Assembly: GCA_963779225.1 (NCBI GenBank)
Contig: CAVZWW010000003.1
Location: forward strand, 3,162,001-3,226,000
From: CAVPCZ01 sp963779225
GTDB taxonomy: Bacteria; Bacteroidota; Ignavibacteria; UBA10030; UBA6906
Length of the DNA stretch: 64,000 nucleotides
Reading direction: 5' to 3'
The first letter of the stretch is position 1. Each line of letters begins with the position of its first letter. Shown piece after piece: positions 1-8,756 of this stretch. The notes under the pieces were generated by a model that saw only the letters and a list, made by a program, of their open reading frames with translations, had not been told where the DNA came from and did no database searches. The position numbers and the translations under genes were made by a program.

Positions 1-1398
1 CAGCAGCGTCCGCGTATGACGGATGCTGATGCGTTTGCCGATTCCGTAGGGCCCGCCGATCCATCCTGTATTGACCAGCCAGCAGTTCACCTTGTGCTTC
101 AGGATCTTCCGTTTGAGCAGATCGGCGTAGAAGGAAGGATGGTGGACCATGAACGGTGCGCCGAAGCAGGTGCTGAATGTCATCTCCGGCTCCTTCCCCA
201 GTCCCGCCTCCGTACCGGCGAGCTTCGAGGTGTACCCCGAAATGAACTGGTAGAGGGCCTGGTCGGGTGTCAATCGGGCGATGGGGGGCATCACTCCCGA
301 GGCATCGCAGGTGAGCAGGATGATGTTGCGCGGATGTCCACCCATTTTTTCCGGCACCGCGTTGTCAATGAACTCGAGCGGATAGGACGCCCTCGTGTTT
401 TCGGTGATCGACTCGTCGTCCAGGTCAATCAGGCGCGTCACCGGATCGTAGACCACGTTTTCCAGAACGCAGCCGAACCTGTGCGTGGCCGCGTAGATCT
501 GCGGCTCTGCGGCAGGGGAGAGCTGGATGACCTTGGCGTAACACCCGGCCTCAAAATTGAACACACCGTCGTCGCTCCAGCCATGCTCATCATCACCGAT
601 CAGACGCCGCTGGGGATCAGCCGAGAGAGTCGTTTTCCCCGTCCCGGAAAGACCGAAGAACAGGGCAGCGTCCCCGCTCTTCCCGATGTTGGCGGAACAA
701 TGCATCGGCATGACGCCCTGAAGAGGCAGGAGGTAGTTCAGAATGGTGAAGACGGATTTCTTGATCTCCCCTGCATAGGCGGTATTTCCGATGATGCAGA
801 GTTTCTGCGCGAAGTTCAGCACGATGAACGTGTTGGTGGCCGTGCTGTCGATCTGCGGTATTCCCTTGAAGGAAGGGACGGCAATGATCGTGAATTCCGG
901 GATATGGCGGCGGAGTTCCTCGTTCGTCGCCGCAGTAAGAAACATGTTTCTTGCAAAGTGACTGTGCCAGGCGTATTCGGAAATGATACGGATGGGCATC
1001 CGGTAGTTCGGATCCGCACCGGCAAAGCAATCCTGCACGAAGACATCCCGTCCCTGCAAAAAACCCTGTAAACGATTATACAGGTCGTTGAACTTGTCCG
1101 GATTGAACGGCCGGTTGTATTCACCCCACCAGATATGTTCTTCCGTGCTTGCTTCCCTGACAACGAATTTGTCGTTTGCCGAGCGGCCGGTATGCACCCC
1201 GGTGTTCACAATGATGGGTCCGTTCCTCGAAATGCGGGCCTCACGCCGGAAGGTGATTTCCTCGTACAGGGCTTCGGTCGGAAGGTTCCAGTACGCGGTA
1301 CGCAGATTGGTCAGTCCGTGATTGTCCAGACCGAAATCACTCTTCAGGGCGGAAGCCTCGCCCTGGGCCGGGGTCTTGATGTCAAGGAGGTTGTTCAT
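1..1398 (-). CDS. pckA: Phosphoenolpyruvate carboxykinase (ATP), C-terminus outside window
   Basis: Converts oxaloacetate and ATP to phosphoenolpyruvate, CO2 and ADP, the cytosolic entry step of gluconeogenesis. The frame opens at an ATG and stays open for 466 codons to the window edge; the family is about 530 residues, so roughly the last 60 are missing. The nucleotide loop GLSGTGKTTLS lies near residues 249-259, followed by the metal-binding stretch GDDEHGWSDDGVFNFEAGC and by GGPYGIGKRISIRHTR near the edge. Its ATG overlaps the TGA of the upstream aminotransferase gene (ATGA), which indicates a translationally coupled pair. The long open frame on the opposite strand is a shadow of this GC-rich gene. 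Confidence 0.95.
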   Translation of the reverse strand, partial: MNNLLDIKTPAQGEASALKSDFGLDNHGLTNLRTAYWNLPTEALYEEITFRREARISRNGPIIVNTGVHTGRSANDKFVVREASTEEHIWWGEYNRPFNPDKFNDLYNRLQGFLQGRDVFVQDCFAGADPNYRMPIRIISEYAWHSHFARNMFLTAATNEELRRHIPEFTIIAVPSFKGIPQIDSTATNTFIVLNFAQKLCIIGNTAYAGEIKKSVFTILNYLLPLQGVMPMHCSANIGKSGDAALFFGLSGTGKTTLSADPQRRLIGDDEHGWSDDGVFNFEAGCYAKVIQLSPAAEPQIYAATHRFGCVLENVVYDPVTRLIDLDDESITENTRASYPLEFIDNAVPEKMGGHPRNIILLTCDASGVMPPIARLTPDQALYQFISGYTSKLAGTEAGLGKEPEMTFSTCFGAPFMVHHPSFYADLLKRKILKHKVNCWLVNTGWIGGPYGIGKRISIRHTRTLL

Positions 1399-2612
1399 AG
1401 CCAGTCCCGTACCAGTTTTCGTTCGCCGATGTAGATTTCGTTGGGGGCGCCCGGATCCAGCGCCCACTTGATCCGCTCGATACCCACCTTGATGTCTTTT
1501 ACCGTTGTTGCGTAGGAGAGGCGGAGATACCCTTCCATGCCGAATTCCTTGCCTGGCACGGTGACCACGAGCGCCTTCTTCAGAAGAAATTTGCTGAGCT
1601 CCACGGAATTCCTGTTGTATGCGCTGAAGTCCGGCAGACAGTAGTAGGTCCCGTCCGGCCTGGTGAGGTGAATGCCCGAAAACCCGTGCAGTTCCTGCAT
1701 CATGACATTCCGGTTGTTTTCCAGTGTGAGCCGGAGTGTTTCCACGACGCTCTGCAATCCCGTTAACGCACCTTCAGCCGCCGCCTGCAGGATAAGCGAA
1801 GTGCAGGACGTTGTCTGGGCCTGAACATTGATCATCACTTCGATAATCTTCTTCGGAGCCACCACCCACCCGATCCGAAATCCGGTCATGCCGTACAGTT
1901 TGGAGATTCCGTTTATGCTGATGACATGAGTGGACTCGGTGTCCTTCCGGGTGAAGCCGTAGGGAGAAGCGGGAACCTTGCCGTCGAAGACGAGCTTGTG
2001 ATAGATGTCGTCCATGATCAGATAAATACCCTTCGCCTCGCAGAACTCCACGATCTGCTGGATAAACTCACTGCTGTACATCACCCCCGAGGGGTTGTTC
2101 GGACTGTTCACAATAATGGCTTTGGTGTAGGAGCTTACGGCCTGCTCGATTTCCTTCATCCGGGGGTGGAAACCGCCGTCTTCCGGGGTCACAATCACCG
2201 GAACGGCGTACACCATCCTGATCATCTCGGGATAGCTCACCCAGTAGGGGGCGAGAACGATCACTTCGTCCTGCGGATTCAGGACAGTAAAGAGGAGATT
2301 GAACAGAGCCTGTTTCGCCCCTCCGGACACCATGACGTTTTCCGGGGCCACGATCCGGTCATAGTTTTCCTCGGTATACCGGACGATGGCCTTCTTCAGC
2401 GAAGGGATGCCGTCTGTGGGAGTGTACTTGATATCCCCGGTGTTGAGTTTTGCGGCAGAACTGAGAATGGCATTGATCGGAGCCTTGTTCTTCGGCTCCC
2501 CGGCACCGAGATGGATTACCGCTTCCCCCCGTTCCCGGAGCAGGCGTGCCTGCTCGTTGAGCGCGAGCGTCGGCGATTCAGCGATGGACCGTGCGAGCTG
2601 ACTGATGCTCAT
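1395..2612 (-). CDS. aspC: Aspartate aminotransferase-like PLP enzyme (class I/II)
   Basis: Fold type I pyridoxal-phosphate aminotransferase, probably interconverting aspartate/oxaloacetate with glutamate/2-oxoglutarate, which would suit the adjacent oxaloacetate-using pckA. The substrate region NSPNNPSGVMY and the PLP-lysine motif NGISKLYGMTGFRIGW are both visible, and the ~405-residue length is normal. I chose the ATG of MSISQLARS because AGGAGG lies upstream; an in-frame GTG eight codons earlier would place that ribosome site inside the gene. The last codons overlap pckA. The exact substrate among class I aminotransferases cannot be fixed from sequence. Confidence 0.88.
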   Translation of the reverse strand: MSISQLARSIAESPTLALNEQARLLRERGEAVIHLGAGEPKNKAPINAILSSAAKLNTGDIKYTPTDGIPSLKKAIVRYTEENYDRIVAPENVMVSGGAKQALFNLLFTVLNPQDEVIVLAPYWVSYPEMIRMVYAVPVIVTPEDGGFHPRMKEIEQAVSSYTKAIIVNSPNNPSGVMYSSEFIQQIVEFCEAKGIYLIMDDIYHKLVFDGKVPASPYGFTRKDTESTHVISINGISKLYGMTGFRIGWVVAPKKIIEVMINVQAQTTSCTSLILQAAAEGALTGLQSVVETLRLTLENNRNVMMQELHGFSGIHLTRPDGTYYCLPDFSAYNRNSVELSKFLLKKALVVTVPGKEFGMEGYLRLSYATTVKDIKVGIERIKWALDPGAPNEIYIGERKLVRDWL

Positions 2613-2860
2613 GGAAGACTTCGCCTCCTGTTGCACGTAATAGGTGAAAAGGGAAGGAACGAACCTGTTGGCCTGGCGGGAGATTTGTGCGAACCCCAGT
2701 GCTTCAATCTATGAAAAACGACCAAGGAAATCAAGCCGGCCATGGCGACGCGGTCGGATGACGACGCGGTGCAAGCCTCTGGTTGTTCAACCTGCTCGAA
2801 CGACCTGGTCGATCAATGTGGTCGGTGCGCCATGATATCCGGTCTTGATCCCCTGGACTA

Positions 2861-2893
2861 CCGACCTGCGTTTGGCGCGGGTCGGCTTTTTTT
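2861..2893 (+). terminator. Intrinsic terminator upstream of glnA
   Basis: CCGACC and GGTCGG pair around a 13-nt loop and are followed by CTTTTTTTG. It sits in the 326-bp gap between the divergent aspC and glnA and overlaps the predicted glnA -35 box. The rest of that gap (2613-2860) shows no convincing gene. Confidence 0.6.
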
Positions 2894-2900
2894 GTATATT
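2872..2900 (+). promoter_or_regulatory. Predicted glnA promoter
   Basis: TTGGCG, 17-bp spacer, TATATT, ending 38 bp before the chosen glnA start. The -35 box lies within the loop and 3' arm of the preceding terminator hairpin. The box pattern matches other promoters read in this window. Confidence 0.5.
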
Positions 2901-2938
2901 AAAGAAACCTTCACGGTATGGTTCCTTCCGGAGTCTCC

Positions 2939-4321
2939 ATGGACAAGCGTTCTCTGCAGCAGTGCAATGCGATGATCCGGCGGCACAAAGTTGAGATGAT
3001 CGATCTGAAGTGTATCGACCTGACAGGAGCCCTGCACCACATTTCTCTTCCCGTGCATGCCGGCCTCCTCGAACGGATGATCACTGAAGGCGTGGGTTTC
3101 GACGGATCCAGTTACGGGTTCACGAGAGTCGAAAACAGCGACATGATCCTGATCCCCGACCTCACCACGGCGGTGGTGGATCCTTTCCGCACGACCCCGA
3201 CGCTGAGCTTCTACGCGAACATTTTCCTGACGGACGCAGCGCGGACGCCGTTCTCGCAGGATGGGCGGGCCGTTGCCCGTCAGACGGAAGAGTTGATGCG
3301 CAAAGCGATCGGCGTGGACGCCTCCCGCTGGGGGCCTGAGTTCGAGTTCTATATCTTTTCCAAGGTGCGCTTCGACACCCGCACCTCGACGTCATTCTAT
3401 GACGTGGAGCATGCGGAAGAGTTTTTTAAGAGCGCGTATCATGCCGCCAACCCCTTTGACGTGTATGACGACTTCCGTGACGAAGCGTGTGCGCTGCTGA
3501 AGCGTTTCGGCATCAGTGTGAAGTATCATCACCACGAAACGGGTGAACGCGGACAGCAGGAAATTGAAACCCATTTCACCGACCTGCTCGCCACCGCGGA
3601 CAATATCGTGACCGCGAAATATGCGCTCTTCAACTTCGCGCGCTCGCGCGACCTGTTCCTGACCTTCATGCCGAAGCCCATGTACCAGCAGGCCGGCAAC
3701 GGCATGCATCTCCACCTCTTCCTCCTCAGGAACGGCAAGAACGCGTTCTACAAGAAAGGGGAGTACGGGAACGTCAATGAACTGGGGAGGTACTTCATCG
3801 GCGGACTCCTCAAGCACGGACCCGCGCTTTCCGCATTCACCAACCCTTCGACGAATTCGTACAAACGCCTGGTCCCCGGCTTTGAAGCCCCGGTGGCGCT
3901 GACCTACGGCATGGGCAACCGCGCCTCGGCCATCCGTATTCCCAAGTATGTGTCCAATCCCGAGGAAACCCGTTTCGAATACCGGCCCCCGGATGCGACG
4001 GCGAATCCCTATCTCTGTCTCTCGGCCATGATGCTCGCGGGCATCGACGGGGTGCAGAAAAAGATCGATCCGGTGAAAGAAGGGTACGGCCCGTTCGACA
4101 AGAACATCTCCGAGGATTCACTGCGCGACCATATTCATTTTCTCCCGCGGAATCTGGACGAGGCGCTGGATGCCCTGGCGGCTGATCAGGCCTTCCTGAA
4201 ACGGGGCGGAATTTTTACGCAGGAACTCATCGACCAGTGGGTGAAGCTCAAAGAAGGGGATATCCGCTCCATCGGCACGATGCCGCACCCGTTCGAATAC
4301 AAGATGTACTTCAACCTCTAA
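2939..4321 (+). CDS. glnA: Glutamine synthetase, type I
   Basis: Makes glutamine from glutamate, ammonia and ATP in the cytosol. The 460-residue protein has the type I landmarks in order: DGSSYGF, GPEFEFYIF, the metal-binding QQEIETHF, NGMHLHLF, NPSTNSYKRLVPGFEAP and FEYRPPDATANPYL. The C-terminus ends EYKMYFNL and I see no NLYDLP-type adenylylation tyrosine motif, so control by adenylylation is unlikely. The second ATG (MDKRS) is preferred over the one seven codons upstream because CGGAG precedes it at proper spacing. A predicted promoter and terminator-like hairpin lie just upstream. Confidence 0.95.
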   Translation: MDKRSLQQCNAMIRRHKVEMIDLKCIDLTGALHHISLPVHAGLLERMITEGVGFDGSSYGFTRVENSDMILIPDLTTAVVDPFRTTPTLSFYANIFLTDAARTPFSQDGRAVARQTEELMRKAIGVDASRWGPEFEFYIFSKVRFDTRTSTSFYDVEHAEEFFKSAYHAANPFDVYDDFRDEACALLKRFGISVKYHHHETGERGQQEIETHFTDLLATADNIVTAKYALFNFARSRDLFLTFMPKPMYQQAGNGMHLHLFLLRNGKNAFYKKGEYGNVNELGRYFIGGLLKHGPALSAFTNPSTNSYKRLVPGFEAPVALTYGMGNRASAIRIPKYVSNPEETRFEYRPPDATANPYLCLSAMMLAGIDGVQKKIDPVKEGYGPFDKNISEDSLRDHIHFLPRNLDEALDALAADQAFLKRGGIFTQELIDQWVKLKEGDIRSIGTMPHPFEYKMYFNL

Positions 4322-4342
4322 GAGATCAACGGAAGGAAGATC

Positions 4343-5221
4343 GTGCGCCAGTCAACACTCCTCTGGATACTCGCTTTTCTCATTACCGCGGGAAGCGCAA
4401 TCTACCAGCGTCTCACCGGCCCCACGTATCCGCTGACCGGTAGCGTCCGGATCGATACGGCCTCCGTCACGTACCGGCTCGATCGCTCGCACGGAGGCGA
4501 CGGCGATCACGAGGTGTCTCTGGCAACCGGCACACCGGCTATCACCGGCCTGCTCGAATGGAAACGGCACAAGACCGACGACCGATGGACTGTGGTCCCC
4601 ATGGCGTTTTCAGATGGAACGCTGCGCGGCTTTCTCCCGCACCAGCCACCCGCCGGCAAACTGGATTACCGTATCCTGCTGCAGCATGGAACCGAGGAGG
4701 TGGTGATTCCGGAGATCGGCGGGGTCGTGATCCGCTTCAAGGGAGACGTTCCGCTCTTCATTCTGATCCCGCACGTGATCGCCATGTTCGGCGCGATGCT
4801 CTTCTCCACACGCACGGGGCTGGAAATATTTAGGGCTCAGCCGCGCTGCAGAGGACTGACATACTGGACGCTCGGATTTCTCGCCGTCGGGGGGATGATT
4901 CTTGGTCCCATCGTCCAGAAATACGCCTTCGATGCTTTCTGGACCGGTTGGCCGTTTGGCTATGACCTCACAGATAACAAAACGCTGATTGCACTCGTTG
5001 CATGGATCGTGGCTGCGATCGCAATTCCAAAAGTCAGGAACCCCCGCCCGTGGCTGCTGGGTGCGGCTCTGGTGGTGCTTATCGTGTTCCTGATTCCTCA
5101 CAGCGTGCTCGGATCAGAGTTGGATTACCGGGCGCTGGATGCGCAGGGGAACCCCGCGGACAGCACGGGTCCTTCAGGCACGGGTGCACCGGACAGCGGA
5201 GCCCGCGGCGGGGGTTTTTGA
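4343..5221 (+). CDS. Membrane protein of unknown function
   Basis: Not recognised. The 292-residue protein starts with GTG behind AAGGAAG. It has an N-terminal hydrophobic segment (residues 7-20), a hydrophilic extracytoplasmic-looking domain to about residue 125, then four hydrophobic segments (roughly 130-150, 168-185, 213-228, 235-252) and a Gly/Ser/Pro-rich tail. It begins 21 bp after glnA and ends 29 bp before the flavin-type gene, so the three may share a transcript. Function is unknown. Confidence 0.75.
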   Translation: MRQSTLLWILAFLITAGSAIYQRLTGPTYPLTGSVRIDTASVTYRLDRSHGGDGDHEVSLATGTPAITGLLEWKRHKTDDRWTVVPMAFSDGTLRGFLPHQPPAGKLDYRILLQHGTEEVVIPEIGGVVIRFKGDVPLFILIPHVIAMFGAMLFSTRTGLEIFRAQPRCRGLTYWTLGFLAVGGMILGPIVQKYAFDAFWTGWPFGYDLTDNKTLIALVAWIVAAIAIPKVRNPRPWLLGAALVVLIVFLIPHSVLGSELDYRALDAQGNPADSTGPSGTGAPDSGARGGGF

Positions 5222-5250
5222 CCTTTCACTTTTTCAGCAGAGGATGACTG

Positions 5251-5731
5251 ATGGATGCTGTAGCACGCGAGACTCTTGCCCGCCTGCTCAATCGGTGCAG
5301 AATCGGCGCTCTCGGTACGATGCGGGACGGCGGACCGTTTGTGAGCATGACCCCCGTTGCCCTTGCGGAAGATTCCTCGGTGTTTGTCGTTAACGTCAGC
5401 CGGCTGGCCCATCACACGCAGGACATGCTCAAGGATGCACGTGTGAGCCTTATGCTGATGGAGGGAGATTCCGGTGAGGGCGACCCGCAGACGCTTGCAC
5501 GGCTCACCATCTGCGGCGAGGCGATCGGAAATGGTGAAAGACTCACCGGCCTACGCTCAGGCACGGGCCGCGTATCTCGCAAAATTTCCCGGAGCGGTAA
5601 TCACATTTCAGATGGGGGACTTCGGCCTCTGGAAGATCGTGCCGGAAGTCGGACGATATGTTGCGGGGCTCGGCCGCACCTATAATATTACGGTCGAGGA
5701 TCTGCGCCGGGCAGCGGGATTGCCCGGGTAA
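5251..5731 (+). CDS. Pyridoxamine 5'-phosphate oxidase-like protein, frameshifted
   Basis: Small split-barrel FMN-binding family member: IGALGTMRDGGPFVSMTPVA opens the barrel and VSLMLMEGD continues it. The first frame runs through LTICGEAI and then loses similarity, while the next frame resumes with EMVKDSPAYAQARAAYLAKF and FQMGDFGLWKI to the end. Dropping one G from the GG before AAATGG (about 5526-5528) joins them into a 159-residue protein of normal family length. AGAGGA precedes the ATG. Whether the extra base is real decay or a sequencing error is open; three other genes here show the same kind of lesion. Substrate unknown. Confidence 0.75.
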
Positions 5732-5743
5732 ACACCCGTCAGC

Positions 5744-5766
5744 GCGGGGAACGTGAGAAGCCCCGC
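5744..5766. terminator. Hairpin between convergent genes
   Basis: GCGGGG and CCCCGC form a hairpin with an 11-nt loop in the short gap between the convergent split-barrel and radical SAM genes. There is little T-tract on either side, so it is a weak bidirectional terminator candidate. Confidence 0.4.
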
Positions 5767-7331
5767 TATACCACAAGGCGCTCTTCAACCACCTCAATCC
5801 GTTCTTCACGGACCGATTCCAGGTATGCGTTGGGATCGTGGATCATCCCCCCCCGGGGGAGCCATTCCCAGAACGGCCCGAGATCCTTCCTCACCTGGTC
5901 CACGTAGAAACCCGGAATGACCACCGTCCCCTGGTCAAAGAACCGGCGGAACTGCTGGTCCTCATCGAGCTGCCGACGAATCCTGCCATAGTGATGGATG
6001 CGTCCATGTCCTTCCGAAGACACCGCCCTGAGAACGTTCAGCCATCGCGGGACGAAACCGCGCGTCGCATGAAGACGGCGGCCGATTGCCCGCGGTGAGA
6101 ATGTGTACCGGGTCAGATCAATCACGTAGTCGTAGAACTCCGGCCACGAATAATTTGTCGGTTTCAGATTCATCGCCCGGTTGTTATCCAGAAAATGGAA
6201 CGGGAAGGGCAACACGCGCCCGGCCCGCTGGTAGTCCAGATTTATCGGGGCGGCCTGGCCGAACGCGGAGAGAAGTGAGTAGCCCGGAAAAGCGGCGGGC
6301 GTCAGATCCACGAATCGTTTGGTCAGCTCGAACGGCTCCGACCCATGGTCACAATCAAGCCCCAGTACAAAGTTTGTCTGCACGTAAGGAATGTAGCGCA
6401 GGATCATGTTGACGTGTTCCGAGACCCGCCGCACTTTTTCCATTCCCCGGGCTGTCCCCGCCTTTGCCTTCTCCCCCAGATCGTACCAGGATTCAATCCC
6501 CGGGAGAAGAACCTTGAAGCTGTTTCGCTTCAACCGCTTCACGTGCGGCTCAGAGAGCAGCGAGAGGCTGCTCTCCGCAATGAAGTCGATGCTGTCAGGA
6601 GGGATCGCCTCTTCAATAGTGCCCAGGAAATCATCGAAGCGGACACCGAAGTTCGGATCCTGCCAGCCGACCAGGGGCCGTTTGAATTTCGTCAGCAGAA
6701 ACCTGAGGTCCTCTTTCATGACTCCCAGGTCCAGCGGCTGATAGGGGATCGTGGAATCAATGCAGAAGGCACACGTGTATGGACAACCCATGCTGCCGAG
6801 CATGGGCACCATCTTTATCCAGGGGGCCTTCCGGAGTGTCGGCTCGATAAACTCCCACCGCTCCCGCACTCCGGGAAGGTGCAGCGGCTGCCGTTCAGCG
6901 GCAACGCAGACCCCCAGTGGGGCATGCCTCGAGCAATCACTCAGGATTTCCCGGATCACCGTCCTGTCCGTGAAGCCCGCGACGTAGTCAAAGTATTTTT
7001 GTGCATCCTGCGGGTAGCAGCGTGCATGAGGACCGCCGAGCACGGTGACGGCACCCTTTGATCTGAACTGATTGCTCAACGCGTACGCGAGCTGCGCGGC
7101 TTCGGTGAACGCGCCGATGAACACCAGATCGACATTGGCCGGGATCTCCTCGGCAAGATTCTCGAACCCGGTGTAGCAGAGATATGTGACGTCATGGCCC
7201 TCTTCTTTGCACCACACGCCGATCACCTGGGGCATGATGGCTGCAAAGTTGGCGTGCATGACCCGCGCCCACAAAGCCCGTGTCGGGCTCTTGCTGACGA
7301 GATCGATGATCCCGATTCGTAACCGTCGCAT
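5766..7331 (-). CDS. B12-binding-type radical SAM protein
   Basis: Radical SAM enzyme of about 521 residues with an N-terminal cobalamin-binding-like Rossmann region (LVFIGAF...VTVLGGPHARCYP) and a central radical SAM domain whose cluster motif is CPYTCAFC. The C-terminal 150 residues are unassigned. The start was set at the ATG before RRLRIGIIDLV because GGAGCAG precedes it; the longer frame would overlap the next gene upstream. Reaction and substrate cannot be told from sequence. It is transcribed convergently with the split-barrel gene. Confidence 0.85.
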   Translation of the reverse strand: MRRLRIGIIDLVSKSPTRALWARVMHANFAAIMPQVIGVWCKEEGHDVTYLCYTGFENLAEEIPANVDLVFIGAFTEAAQLAYALSNQFRSKGAVTVLGGPHARCYPQDAQKYFDYVAGFTDRTVIREILSDCSRHAPLGVCVAAERQPLHLPGVRERWEFIEPTLRKAPWIKMVPMLGSMGCPYTCAFCIDSTIPYQPLDLGVMKEDLRFLLTKFKRPLVGWQDPNFGVRFDDFLGTIEEAIPPDSIDFIAESSLSLLSEPHVKRLKRNSFKVLLPGIESWYDLGEKAKAGTARGMEKVRRVSEHVNMILRYIPYVQTNFVLGLDCDHGSEPFELTKRFVDLTPAAFPGYSLLSAFGQAAPINLDYQRAGRVLPFPFHFLDNNRAMNLKPTNYSWPEFYDYVIDLTRYTFSPRAIGRRLHATRGFVPRWLNVLRAVSSEGHGRIHHYGRIRRQLDEDQQFRRFFDQGTVVIPGFYVDQVRKDLGPFWEWLPRGGMIHDPNAYLESVREERIEVVEERLVV

Positions 7332-7353
7332 ATGCTGCTCCACAAAATGAATG

Positions 7354-7671
7354 CTATCGCCGTCCCGCTCTGCCGCGCTTCGGCTTCCTTTTTTTGATCG
7401 CCTGCCTGACAATTCTGGACAGAACGGATCCGGTCAACTGATGGGCATACAGGCTCTCCGGCTCTCCGGCCATGCGGAGTGTCCGGAGAAACTCTTCCAT
7501 CGATGCGTTTTCCAGAATGAATCGTTCAACACCCGCCCGAATAAGACTCTCAACGGACGATTCTCTCGCCGCTGCGCCCGACCTGCCTGCACGCTGCGGT
7601 TTGACCGGGGCCGACCTGATGGCCGATGCCGTTGTCGTACGCGTTGTTCGACGTCCCCCTGGCTTTTTCAT
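7354..7671 (-). CDS. Truncated response-regulator paralogue
   Basis: About 105 residues. The C-terminal half (GVERFILENASMEEFLRTLR, then HQLTGSVLSRIV) matches the end of the receiver domain and linker of the neighbouring NarL-type regulator (GVSGFILKDATFDDFLRTIR, then PPLTGSLFSQIV). The receiver's phospho-aspartate region and the helix-turn-helix are both absent, and the N-terminus is a basic, low-complexity stretch. It is probably a relic or a stripped-down derivative of a duplicated regulator. The ATG of MKKPGG is a guess, as no clear ribosome site precedes it. Confidence 0.5.
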   Translation of the reverse strand: MKKPGGRRTTRTTTASAIRSAPVKPQRAGRSGAAARESSVESLIRAGVERFILENASMEEFLRTLRMAGEPESLYAHQLTGSVLSRIVRQAIKKRKPKRGRAGRR

Positions 7672-7840
7672 TTGCACCACGAACAATTCCCTTATATGAA
7701 TAATTTCCGCAACAACATAGGAAGAAATGGGGTGCGCAGTAATAGCTCAAAGGATTGAAAGGAGGACTAGTCCTTGGGAGGGAAGGCGGAAGGCCGCCAT
7801 CGGTTCGGGGGAACAGACATGAAAACTGATGCAGGGGCTC

Positions 7841-7870
7841 GAAAAGGAAGGCCCTCAGGGTCCGAGGGCT
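7841..7870 (-). terminator. Terminator downstream of the NarL-type regulator
   Basis: GCCCTC/GAGGGC hairpin followed on the minus strand by CTTCCTTTTC, 29 bp after the regulator stop. The surrounding gap (7672-7898) holds no further gene I can support. Confidence 0.5.
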
Positions 7871-7898
7871 GTATCGCGTACGGAACCGGAAGCTATGC

Positions 7899-8612
7899 TC
7901 AACCGGAGCCGGACTTCAGGTCTCTGTCTGCGTGTACATAACTGGCGATTTCCAGACGGGTGTGCAGTGCCAGCTTCTCAAGGATGTTGTGCACGTGACT
8001 TTTGACCGTATCGGTGGCAAGGTTCAAACGGAGGGCGATTTCCTTGTTGCTCAGACCGTCCGCGATAAGTCCAACGACTTCCCGCTCCCGGGTGGTCATC
8101 CTGACAGACTTGAACGGATTCCCGCCGGGTTTGCGAGTGGCGCGATCCACGATCTGTGAAAAGAGCGATCCGGTCAACGGGGGCGGCAGAACCATCCCCC
8201 CTTTGGCCACCACCCGGATGGTACGGAGGAAGTCATCGAAGGTGGCATCTTTGAGGATGAATCCGGAAACTCCCGCTTCGACGTACTGTACGAGATCCGT
8301 CTGCACGGGCAGGAGGTCCATCCCGATTACCTTCGTGTCCGCCGAGTTTGCTTTAATCCATTCGATTGCACGCTGCCATCGCTGGCCCGGCAGCCCCAGA
8401 TCAAGAACCACCGCGTGGGGCTTCAATCGCATCGCCTTTGCCAGCGCATCACCATTTCCGGAGGAAGCCGCAACGGTGATATCCGGCTGCTCATTGAGCA
8501 TAGCCGCAAGGCCTTCGCGTAGAAGGCGGTTGTCTTCAATAAGCAGAACGCGGATTTTTACCCGAACGCGGGTTCTTACCCGAATGCGGATTTTCTTTGG
8601 CTTTACGGACAT
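7899..8612 (-). CDS. NarL/LuxR-family response regulator
   Basis: Two-component transcription factor: receiver domain (residues ~20-140) with the acidic pair ED at 26-27, phospho-acceptor D71 in VVLDLGLPG and the lysine of FILKDA, then a LuxR-type helix-turn-helix (LTTREREV-like start, LSNKEIALRLNLATDTVKSH). The usual switch Thr/Ser after strand 4 appears to be Asp (VIGMDLL), so phosphorylation control may be altered. The N-terminus has a basic repeat RIRVRTRVRVKIRV before the receiver. No histidine kinase lies beside it. A longer in-frame start exists, but it adds unrelated sequence. Confidence 0.85.
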   Translation of the reverse strand: MSVKPKKIRIRVRTRVRVKIRVLLIEDNRLLREGLAAMLNEQPDITVAASSGNGDALAKAMRLKPHAVVLDLGLPGQRWQRAIEWIKANSADTKVIGMDLLPVQTDLVQYVEAGVSGFILKDATFDDFLRTIRVVAKGGMVLPPPLTGSLFSQIVDRATRKPGGNPFKSVRMTTREREVVGLIADGLSNKEIALRLNLATDTVKSHVHNILEKLALHTRLEIASYVHADRDLKSGSG

Positions 8613-8756
8613 TTTTCCCAGGACGGATGAGCCACTCAGGCGGCACGGAGTTCCCCGATAGCGGAATGCCGGAGCCTTCCCGAGCTTCACCAAGCTTTTA
8701 ATATATAGAACCGATCTCACACTTTCAAGTAGCAGTCCCCGGGGAACACCGGAGGC

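Noticed and set aside
16..1071. 351-codon plus-strand frame
   Set aside because: Antisense to pckA, whose nucleotide-binding motifs are unmistakable.
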